From DATBVX01 sp963810775 (GTDB lineage: Bacteria > Pseudomonadota > Gammaproteobacteria > Steroidobacterales > Steroidobacteraceae), in assembly GCA_963810775.1 (NCBI GenBank), contig CAWEOT010000009.1, forward strand, positions 365,182 through 429,181: DNA of 64,000 bases. Direction: 5' to 3'. Position 1 is the stretch's first letter. Each line of letters opens with the position of its first letter. Shown one piece after another: positions 33,516 to 40,970 of the stretch. The translations under genes were made by a program, and so were the position numbers. The notes below the pieces were generated by a model. The model had not been told where the DNA came from. It ran no database searches and worked only from the letters and a program-made list of their open reading frames with translations.

Positions 33516-36101
33516 ATGCGCATGGACAAACTGACCACGAAGTTTCAGATGGCACTGGCCGAGGCCCAGTCGATGGCGGTTGGGCGCGATCACCAGTTCA
33601 TCGAGCCGGCACATCTGCTGCTCGCCCTGCTCAACCAGGAGGGCGGAACTGTGCGGCCGCTCCTCGAAAAAGCCGGCGCGAATGTCTCCAAGCTGCGCTC
33701 GGAGCTCATGGCGGCGCTCGATCGTCTGCCGAAGGTCGAGGGCACCGCTGGCGAAGTGCATGTCTCGAATGACCTCAGCCGGCTCCTCAATGTCACTGAC
33801 AAGCTTGCCCAGCAGCGCGGCGATGAATACATCGCCTCCGAGCTTTTCGTGCTCGCGGCCTTCGAAGATCGCGGCACGCTCAAAACCATTCTGCGCGACA
33901 GCGGCGTCGTGCGCGGGGCGGTGGAGAAAGCGATCGAAGAGATGCGCGGCGATGAGAAGGTCCAGGATGCGAATGCCGAGGAAAGCCGCCAGGCGCTCGA
34001 GAAATACACGATCGATCTGACCGAGCGTGCCGAGCAGGGCAAGCTCGACCCCGTCATTGGGCGAGACGATGAGATCCGCCGCACGATCCAGGTGCTGCAG
34101 CGGCGCACGAAGAACAATCCCGTGCTCATCGGGGAGCCGGGGGTCGGCAAGACCGCCATTGTCGAAGGCCTCGCGCAGCGGATCATCAATGGTGAAGTGC
34201 CGGAGGGCCTCAAGAGCAAGCGCATCCTCGCCCTCGATATGGGAGCGCTGATCGCGGGCGCCAAGTTCCGCGGCGAATTCGAAGAGCGGCTCAAGGCCGT
34301 GCTCAACGATCTCACCAAGCAGCAGGGCCAGGTCATCCTGTTCATCGACGAGCTGCACACCGTGGTCGGTGCCGGCAAGGCCGAAGGCGCCATGGATGCC
34401 GGCAACATGCTGAAGCCCGCGCTCGCGCGCGGTGAACTGCATTGCGTCGGTGCGACCACGCTGGATGAGTACCGCAAGTACATCGAGAAGGACGCGGCGC
34501 TCGAACGGCGCTTTCAGAAGGTGATGGTCAATGAGCCGAGCGTGGAGGACACGATCGCGATCCTGCGCGGCTTGAAAGAGCGTTACGAAGTGCACCACGG
34601 CGTGGAAATCACCGATCCAGCCATCGTCAGCGCCGCGACGCTCTCGCACCGCTACATCACCGACCGGCAGCTCCCGGACAAGGCAATCGATCTGATCGAC
34701 GAGGCGGCCTCACGCATTCGTATGGAGATCGACTCCAAGCCCGAGTCGATGGATCGCCTCGAGCGACGCATCATCCAGCTCAAGATCGAGCGCGAGGCGC
34801 TCAAGAAGGAAAAGGACGAGGCATCGAAGAAACGACTGCAGGTCCTCGAGGAAACCCTCAAGGGACTCGAAAAGGAATACGCGGACCTGGAGGAAGTCTG
34901 GAAGGCGGAAAAAGCCGTGGTGCAGGGCACGGCCGCTATAAAAGAGGAGTTGGAGCGCGCCCGGCTCGAGCTCGAAACGGCGCGGCGGGCCGGTGATCTG
35001 GGGCGTATGTCAGAGCTTCAGTACGGCCGGATCCCCGAGTTCGAAAAGCGGCTCGCCCAAGCCACTGAGGCGGAGAAGAAGGGCACGCAGCTGCTGCGCA
35101 ACAAGGTCACCGAGGAAGAGGTGGCTGAAGTCGTATCCAAGTGGACCGGTATTCCGGTCTCCAAGATGCTCGAAGGCGAGAAGGAGAAGCTCCTCAAGAT
35201 GGAGGAAGCGCTCGAGCGCCGCGTCGTGGGTCAGACCGAAGCCGTGCGCATTGTTTCCAACGCCATCCGTCGTTCGCGGGCTGGACTTTCCGATCCGCGC
35301 CGCCCCAACGGCTCATTCTTATTCCTCGGACCCACGGGCGTCGGCAAGACCGAGCTCTGCAAGGCGCTGGCCGAGTTCCTGTTCGACACTGAAGAAGCGC
35401 TCGTCCGCATCGACATGTCGGAGTTCATGGAGAGGCATTCGGTCGCGCGCCTGATTGGTGCTCCGCCGGGATATGTGGGTTACGAGGAGGGCGGCTACCT
35501 CACCGAGGCGATCCGGCGCCGGCCATATTCCGTCATTCTTCTCGATGAGGTGGAGAAGGCGCACCAGGACGTCTTCAACGTCCTCTTACAGGTTCTCGAT
35601 GACGGCCGACTCACCGACGGGCAGGGGCGCACGGTCGACTTCCGCAACACCGTCATCATCATGACTTCGAATCTCGGCTCGCAGGTCATTCAGGAAATGG
35701 CGGGCGAAGCCAATTATGTGCGGATGAAATCCGCCGTGATGGAAATCGTGCAACAGCATTTCCGTCCCGAGTTCATCAACCGCATCGACGACATCGTCGT
35801 GTTTCATCCGCTCGGCAACGAGCAGATCCGGCGCATTGTCGATATCCAGCTCGGCTATCTGCGCAAGCGGTTGCTGGAACGGGACATCGAGCTCAAGCTC
35901 GACGACAAGGCGCGCGATCTGCTCGGCGAAGCGGGCTACGATCCAGTGTATGGTGCGCGACCCCTCAAGCGCGCAATTCAACAACAGATCGAAAACCCCT
36001 TGGCGCAGCAGCTTCTCCAGGGCACGTTCGGACCGGGTGATCGCATCCTCGCCACCGTGCGCAAGGGTGAGCTCGTGTTTGACAAGCAGACCTCGCGTTG
36101 A
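33516..36101 (+). CDS. clpB: ATP-dependent disaggregase ClpB
   Basis: ClpB resolubilises protein aggregates together with DnaK. The 861-residue AAA+ protein has the Clp-N domain (residues about 1-145), NBD1 with GEPGVGKTAIVEGLAQRI, a long coiled-coil middle domain (about 400-525, RRIIQLKIEREALKKEKDEASKKR), and NBD2 with GPTGVGKTELCKALAEFLF and the GYVGYEEGG pore loop. The small C-terminal domain is complete (YGARPLKRAIQQQIENPLAQ). Two ATGs at 33516 and 33522 are possible starts; GGAGCG lies 8-12 bases upstream. Confidence 0.96.
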   Translation: MRMDKLTTKFQMALAEAQSMAVGRDHQFIEPAHLLLALLNQEGGTVRPLLEKAGANVSKLRSELMAALDRLPKVEGTAGEVHVSNDLSRLLNVTDKLAQQRGDEYIASELFVLAAFEDRGTLKTILRDSGVVRGAVEKAIEEMRGDEKVQDANAEESRQALEKYTIDLTERAEQGKLDPVIGRDDEIRRTIQVLQRRTKNNPVLIGEPGVGKTAIVEGLAQRIINGEVPEGLKSKRILALDMGALIAGAKFRGEFEERLKAVLNDLTKQQGQVILFIDELHTVVGAGKAEGAMDAGNMLKPALARGELHCVGATTLDEYRKYIEKDAALERRFQKVMVNEPSVEDTIAILRGLKERYEVHHGVEITDPAIVSAATLSHRYITDRQLPDKAIDLIDEAASRIRMEIDSKPESMDRLERRIIQLKIEREALKKEKDEASKKRLQVLEETLKGLEKEYADLEEVWKAEKAVVQGTAAIKEELERARLELETARRAGDLGRMSELQYGRIPEFEKRLAQATEAEKKGTQLLRNKVTEEEVAEVVSKWTGIPVSKMLEGEKEKLLKMEEALERRVVGQTEAVRIVSNAIRRSRAGLSDPRRPNGSFLFLGPTGVGKTELCKALAEFLFDTEEALVRIDMSEFMERHSVARLIGAPPGYVGYEEGGYLTEAIRRRPYSVILLDEVEKAHQDVFNVLLQVLDDGRLTDGQGRTVDFRNTVIIMTSNLGSQVIQEMAGEANYVRMKSAVMEIVQQHFRPEFINRIDDIVVFHPLGNEQIRRIVDIQLGYLRKRLLERDIELKLDDKARDLLGEAGYDPVYGARPLKRAIQQQIENPLAQQLLQGTFGPGDRILATVRKGELVFDKQTSR

Positions 36102-36148
36102 GGAGCACCGTCCGTATAATGCGCGCGGTCGATCTCAAGGGTTAGTGG

Positions 36149-36571
36149 ATGCCGTTCTACGAATACCAATGCGATGCGTGCGGACATCATCTCGAAGCGC
36201 TACAAAAGATTTCCGAGGCGCAGCTGCGCAAGTGTCCCGATTGCGGCAAGTCGAAACTACGCCGGCTGATTTCCCCGCCGGTATTCCGCCTGAAAGGCTC
36301 GGGTTGGTACGAGACCGACTTCAAGTCGGACAAGGAAGGCAAGCGCAATCTGGCAGGCCAGGTCGAAAAGGACGAAGTCAAATCGGCTACGACTGACAAG
36401 CCTGACGCCAAAGCGGACGCGAAGGTCGAGTCAAAGCCCGACGCGAAGTCGGAGCCCAAGTCGGAGCCAAAGCCTGAGGCAAACAGGAAGCGCACGAGCG
36501 TGGCAATTTCCAAGACCACGGCCAAGCGTACAACTCGTCCGGGCCACAAGAAGCGCGCCAGCAGGCGCTGA
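36149..36571 (+). CDS. FmdB family zinc-ribbon protein with a charged low-complexity tail
   Basis: The first 45 residues form an FmdB-type zinc ribbon (YEYQCDACGHHLEALQKISE, CPDCGKSKLRRLISPPVFRLKGSGWYETDF). Members are often near aspS, as here, but function is not established; a regulatory or RNA/protein-binding role is assumed. The remaining part (residues about 75-140) is a Lys/Asp/Pro/Glu-rich tail with repeated DAK and SEPK/SKPD units ending in a basic stretch (RPGHKKRASRR). Total length is 140 residues, longer than the usual 80-110. Confidence 0.85.
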   Translation: MPFYEYQCDACGHHLEALQKISEAQLRKCPDCGKSKLRRLISPPVFRLKGSGWYETDFKSDKEGKRNLAGQVEKDEVKSATTDKPDAKADAKVESKPDAKSEPKSEPKPEANRKRTSVAISKTTAKRTTRPGHKKRASRR

Positions 36572-36577
36572 GAGGGG

Positions 36578-36616
36578 TCTTCGCAGCGGCACGGTTTTCA
36601 CCGTGCCGCCGGAAGA
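36578..36616 (+). terminator. bidirectional hairpin between convergent genes
   Basis: GCGGCACGGT (36586-36595), loop TTTC, ACCGTGCCGC (36600-36609) form a perfect 10-bp stem, extended by TCTTC (36578-36582) pairing with GAAGA (36612-36616). It sits between the ends of two convergent genes, so it probably terminates both, although neither side has a T-tract. Confidence 0.6.
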
Positions 36617-36627
36617 ACGTCTACGGA

Positions 36628-37203
36628 CTAGAAGGTGAAGCGAGCGAACACGCCATACGAGGTCGCGTCGTCGGAGTAACCGAGCCGCGCCCCGAGCGAG
36701 AACATGTCGGTGAAGTCGTAAAGACCACGAAGCGACAGCCCCGTGTCGTCACCGTCCCCGACATCTACATACTCGACCGCGCCGCTGAGGTCCAGGCGTT
36801 CAAGCATGCGCCCACGCACTCCTGCCGACAGCATGTAGCCATTCTCGTCGGCGCTGCCGTTGCCGATTGGCGTGTTTACATCGACGCTCTGGTCGACATA
36901 GGCGAGCTTGCCGACGAAGTCGATGTTGTCAGCCATCGCAAAGTGGCCGCCGAAACCGACCATGGCCTGGTCGAGGTCAGCGTCCATACCAGCTTCGTCG
37001 AACTTCGAGGTGGAGTACTCCACGAAGCCCAGCCAGCTGGTACCAAAGCCAATCGACCCGCCGAGGAAGTAGCTGTCGCCGGCGTCGATGCTGTCGAGAT
37101 CGACACGACCGATGCCGCCTTCCGCATACGAGTAGCTCAGATCACCAGCATGCGCAGCGGAGATGCCCGCGAGCGCCACCACAGCCCAGATAAACTTTCG
37201 CAC
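36628..37203 (-). CDS. small outer-membrane beta-barrel protein
   Basis: GTG 37203 (VRKFIWAVVALAGISAAHAGDLSYSYAEGG) has GGAGGAG 5-11 bases upstream and gives 191 residues with a signal peptide cleaved after AHA. The mature chain alternates polar and hydrophobic residues in strands (FLGGSIGFGTSWLGFVEYSTSKF, AMVGFGGHFAMADNIDFVGKLAYVD) and ends in Phe (FARFTF), the outer-membrane barrel signal. It probably folds as an 8-stranded OmpA-like/OmpX-like barrel. It is Asp-rich between strands. I cannot assign a substrate. Confidence 0.8.
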   Translation of the reverse strand: MRKFIWAVVALAGISAAHAGDLSYSYAEGGIGRVDLDSIDAGDSYFLGGSIGFGTSWLGFVEYSTSKFDEAGMDADLDQAMVGFGGHFAMADNIDFVGKLAYVDQSVDVNTPIGNGSADENGYMLSAGVRGRMLERLDLSGAVEYVDVGDGDDTGLSLRGLYDFTDMFSLGARLGYSDDATSYGVFARFTF

Positions 37204-37392
37204 AAACTCCTCCTTAGACTTAAGTCCAATTGCGAAACAGAGCACGTGGCATGATGCCCGCCTGCACTCAAACGGCAAGAAATGCAGCCTCGGACTGTGG
37301 ACCGAATCACACGAATAGGCGTGGCAGAAATACGACGGTTTAGGCGCCGGGGCCGTCTTTTGTTAACATTCGCGCCCTTTTTCGGGTGAGCT

Positions 37393-39165
37393 ATGCGCAG
37401 CCACTACTGCGGTCAAGTCAACGAGCAACTGATCGGCCAGGAAGTCAGCGTCGCGGGCTGGGTCCATCGTCGTCGCGATCACGGCGGGGTGATCTTCGTA
37501 GATCTGCGCGATCGCGAAGGGTTGCTGCAGATCGTTTTCGATCCGGACGCCAAACAGGTCTTCGCCGAAGCCGAGCGCCTGCGCAGCGAATTCGTCGTGC
37601 ACGTTCGCGGCCTGGTGCGTGCGCGTCCAGGCGGTACGGCGAACGCAAACCTCGCCTCGGGACAGGTGGAAGTGATCGCGCGCGAGCTCGAGCTCCTCAA
37701 TCGGTCCGAGCCGTTACCGTTCCAGCTCGACGAAACCGTAAACGAGGAGATCCGGCTCAAGTACCGCTACATCGACCTGCGACGCGACGTGATGACGCAG
37801 CGTTTGCGACTGCGTCACGCGGTTACTCGCGCGATGCGCAGCTTTCTCGATGAGCACGGATTCGTTGATCTCGAGACTCCGATGCTGACCAAAGCGACAC
37901 CGGAGGGTGCGCGCGACTACCTGGTGCCGAGTCGCACACATCCGGGCAAGTTCTTCGCACTCCCTCAGTCACCGCAGATCTTCAAGCAGCTTCTCATGAT
38001 GTCGGGCTTCGATCGCTACTATCAGATCGTGCGCTGCTTCCGCGATGAAGACCTGCGTGCCGATCGGCAGCCGGAGTTCACACAGCTCGATGTCGAAACT
38101 TCGTTCCTGAGGCAGGACGAAATCATGGCGCTGATGGAAGCGCTCATGCTGCATCTGTTCAAGACAGTGATGGGCGTGACGATACCTGGCCCGTTGCCGC
38201 GCCTTTCATACGCCGAGGCGATGCGCCGCTTCGGTTCGGACAAGCCTGACCTGCGCAACCCGCTCGAGCTCGTCGATGTCGCCGACCTTGTCAAGGACAG
38301 CGAATTCAAAGTGTTCGCCGGTCCCGCTGCCAATCCGAAGGGACGCGTCGCGGCGCTCCGCGCCCCGGGCGCCGGCAAGCTTTCGCGCAAGGAGATCGAT
38401 GATTACACCGCATTCGTCGCGCGCTATGGCGCGAAGGGCCTTGCCTACATCAAGGTCAACGATCACACGAAGGGTCGCGAGGGCCTGCAATCGCCGATTC
38501 TGAAGTTCCTGAGTGATGCGGCGATCAAGGGCATCCTGGAACGCACGCGCGCACAAACCGGCGATCTCATCTTCTTCGGCTCCGACACAGCCAAGGTTGT
38601 AAATGACTCCCTGGGCGCATTGCGAATCAAAGTCGGTCAGGACCTCGGATTGGTCGAGGCTGGCTGGCGGCTGCTCTGGGTCATCGAGTTTCCGATGTTC
38701 GAATGGGACGAGGAGCAGAAGCGGTGGGGCGCGATGCATCACCCCTTCACCTCACCACGCAACGATGATCCCGCGGCCCTCAAAGCCGATCCCGGTACGG
38801 CCATTGCGAACGCTTACGACATGGTGCTGAACGGCACTGAATTAGGCGGCGGATCGGTGCGTATTCATCGCCAGGAGATGCAGTCGGTCGTGTTCGAGCT
38901 GCTCGGCATCGGCGCCGAAGAGGCGCGCGCGAAGTTCGGCTTCCTGCTCGATGCGCTCAAGTTCGGCTGCCCGCCGCACGGAGGCATCGCTTTCGGCCTC
39001 GACCGGCTCACCATGCTGATGGCGGGCGCCGACAGCATTCGCGATGTCATCGCCTTTCCCAAGACCCAGACTGCCGCTGATCCGCTCACCGAGGCGCCGA
39101 CCGAAGTGAGTGAGCTACAGCTTCGCGAGCTCCATATCCGGGTGCGCACGCCACCAGCCAAGTGA
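37393..39165 (+). CDS. aspS: aspartate--tRNA ligase
   Basis: AspRS charges tRNA-Asp. The 590-residue class II synthetase has the N-terminal OB-fold anticodon domain (VSVAGWVHRRRDHGGVIFVDLRDREGLLQIV), motif 1 around MRSFLDEHGFVDLETPML, motif 2 FRDEDLRADRQPEFTQLD, a bacterial GAD insertion domain (about 290-410) and motif 3 GIAFGLDRLTMLM. Whether it is discriminating or non-discriminating cannot be judged safely. It is followed by an overlapping hydrolase gene (GTGA). Confidence 0.96.
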   Translation: MRSHYCGQVNEQLIGQEVSVAGWVHRRRDHGGVIFVDLRDREGLLQIVFDPDAKQVFAEAERLRSEFVVHVRGLVRARPGGTANANLASGQVEVIARELELLNRSEPLPFQLDETVNEEIRLKYRYIDLRRDVMTQRLRLRHAVTRAMRSFLDEHGFVDLETPMLTKATPEGARDYLVPSRTHPGKFFALPQSPQIFKQLLMMSGFDRYYQIVRCFRDEDLRADRQPEFTQLDVETSFLRQDEIMALMEALMLHLFKTVMGVTIPGPLPRLSYAEAMRRFGSDKPDLRNPLELVDVADLVKDSEFKVFAGPAANPKGRVAALRAPGAGKLSRKEIDDYTAFVARYGAKGLAYIKVNDHTKGREGLQSPILKFLSDAAIKGILERTRAQTGDLIFFGSDTAKVVNDSLGALRIKVGQDLGLVEAGWRLLWVIEFPMFEWDEEQKRWGAMHHPFTSPRNDDPAALKADPGTAIANAYDMVLNGTELGGGSVRIHRQEMQSVVFELLGIGAEEARAKFGFLLDALKFGCPPHGGIAFGLDRLTMLMAGADSIRDVIAFPKTQTAADPLTEAPTEVSELQLRELHIRVRTPPAK

Positions 39166-39812
39166 GCGCGCACGACACGACCGTCGTCTTTGTCCACGGC
39201 CTGTGGCTCACGGGCGTCGAGTCGACGCTTCTGCGCCGGCGCCTCGCCAGCGACCTGGATTGCGACACTCACGCGTTCCGTTATCCGTCCGTTTCCGCCT
39301 CGATGCAGGACATCGTGCATCGTCTCGGCGAATTCACATCGCGACTCGATACCGGCACTGTGCACTTCGTTGGCCACAGTCTGGGCGGAATCGTGCTGCT
39401 GCGCTTCTTCGAGCAGGCGACGGCGTTGTCACCGGGGCGAGTAGTGCTGCTCGGGTCGCCAATCCGTGGCAGCCGCGCTGCGCATCACGTCGCCCGCTGG
39501 CCGCTCGGCGCCGCGATCATGGGCCGGAATATTGAAGCCGAAGTTCTGAAGGCGCCGGCGCGGCGCTGGAACGGTCAGCGCGAGCTGGGTGTCATCGCCG
39601 GCGATCTGTCACGGGGACTCGGGCGTCTTTTCGGTGAGCTGGGCGGACCCAACGACGGCACGATCTGCGTGGAAGAAACGGAACTTCCCGGCGCTGCCGA
39701 TCGTGTCGTGCTCCCGGTGAGCCACACCGGCATTCTGTTTTCGACCGAGGCCGCGCGCCAGACGGCGACCTTTCTGGCAACCGGCAGATTCAACGCCAGA
39801 GCCTCAGCGTAA
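39162..39812 (+). CDS. alpha/beta hydrolase (lipase-like)
   Basis: The 216-residue protein begins TTVVFVHGLWLTGVE (oxyanion-hole HG) and has the nucleophile elbow VGHSLGGIVLLRF. The later NDGTICVEETELPGA and LPVSHTGILFS provide candidate Asp and His. It resembles small esterase/lipase-type hydrolases without a signal peptide. The GTG start overlaps the aspS stop; the 3' end overlaps the convergent serine hydrolase gene by 9 bases. Confidence 0.82.
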   Translation: MSAHDTTVVFVHGLWLTGVESTLLRRRLASDLDCDTHAFRYPSVSASMQDIVHRLGEFTSRLDTGTVHFVGHSLGGIVLLRFFEQATALSPGRVVLLGSPIRGSRAAHHVARWPLGAAIMGRNIEAEVLKAPARRWNGQRELGVIAGDLSRGLGRLFGELGGPNDGTICVEETELPGAADRVVLPVSHTGILFSTEAARQTATFLATGRFNARASA

Positions 39813-40970
39813 TGCCGTCAAGAGTCGTGCAATGAACTCCGCGCGCTGATCGTCCTTGATCCAACGCACTACGACGACCAGGTCGTGCTCTGGATCGACG
39901 TAAACCATATTGGCGCCGTTGCCGAGATGCATGATCACATCTTCGGGCGCCGCGGGCACCGGCTTTCGCCCGGTGTTGAGATACCAGTTCATCACCCCGT
40001 AGGTAGGCTGCACATCGGTGGGCGTGCTGGCGAAGCGATACCACTTCTCTGAATAGATCTCGCGCGTCCCCCACTTGCCTCGATGCAGGCACAGCAAGCC
40101 AAAGCGCGCCTGGTCCCAGGCGCTGATGAACATGCCACCTCCCCAGTGGCCGCCGCCCGGGACGGAATGCATGCGCTTGCCATCGATGTCGACCCAGGAA
40201 TTCTCATAGCCTTCCCAGTGCCATGAGTTGCTCGCGCCGATCGGGTCCATCACCTCCCGTTTCAGAACCTCGGGCAGCGGTTGCTTCCAAACGTGCAGGG
40301 CGGCGAGGGCCAGCAGATTGACGCGCACATCGTTGTATTCCCACGCGGCACCGGGAGCAGCCACGGGGAGTGTCGGCCACGCGAGTGGCTGGTCGCCGCT
40401 CGGGCGATCCGCCCAATCGGGTTTTCCCCACAATGTGCCCTGCCAGTTGCTCGTCTGCCGCAGGAGTTGATTCCAGGTGATTGGCCGGTTGTGTTCCGAT
40501 TCGAAGGGTCCGGTCGGGACGTAGTTGCGTGCAGGGTCGTCGGCACTACGGATCAGCCCGCGATCGAGTGCGATACCGACGAGCGTCGAAAGGAAGCTCT
40601 TCGTGACGCTGAAAGTCATGTCGGCGCGGTCCGGCTCACCCCACTGCGTGACGAGATAGCCGTGACGAATCACGAGTCCGGTCGGCGCACCCCGCGGTTC
40701 CGTCGGGCCGATCAGGGCATCGTACGGCTCACGCGCGAAATTCAGTGCGGTTGCAAGCGCGAGATCGCGTGGCGCAGGGGATTCCTGTGCGATTGCGAAA
40801 TCGACCGCCGCCTGGAGTTTCGCAGGATCGAAGCCCGCCTTCTTTGCGGATTGCGCCGCCCACGCTGCGCCCGCCGGTGGCAGATAGTCTGCGGCATGCG
40901 CCGCGAGCGACAACACGTTGAAAGCTGCGAGGACCAGGACTCGCCCGCATTCAACATGCTTCAGCATCAT
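39804..40970 (-). CDS. beta-lactamase family serine hydrolase (class C-like fold), exported
   Basis: The 388-residue protein has a signal peptide ending SLAAHA. The S-x-x-K motif is Ser121-Val-Thr-Lys124 (MTFSVTKSFLSTL) and the Y-x-N motif is in WEYNDVRVNLLAL. GGGHWGGGMFISAWDQARFG follows the serine hydrolase pattern. Such proteins may be esterases, D-aminopeptidases or penicillin-binding hydrolases; there is no specific evidence for beta-lactam resistance. The ATG overlaps the mutS stop by 4 bases, so it is probably co-translated with mutS. Confidence 0.85.
   Translation of the reverse strand: MMLKHVECGRVLVLAAFNVLSLAAHAADYLPPAGAAWAAQSAKKAGFDPAKLQAAVDFAIAQESPAPRDLALATALNFAREPYDALIGPTEPRGAPTGLVIRHGYLVTQWGEPDRADMTFSVTKSFLSTLVGIALDRGLIRSADDPARNYVPTGPFESEHNRPITWNQLLRQTSNWQGTLWGKPDWADRPSGDQPLAWPTLPVAAPGAAWEYNDVRVNLLALAALHVWKQPLPEVLKREVMDPIGASNSWHWEGYENSWVDIDGKRMHSVPGGGHWGGGMFISAWDQARFGLLCLHRGKWGTREIYSEKWYRFASTPTDVQPTYGVMNWYLNTGRKPVPAAPEDVIMHLGNGANMVYVDPEHDLVVVVRWIKDDQRAEFIARLLTALR

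Noticed and set aside
33306..34649. 447-codon minus-strand frame opposite clpB
   Set aside because: Fully overlaps ClpB NBD1, which has unambiguous motifs on the other strand.
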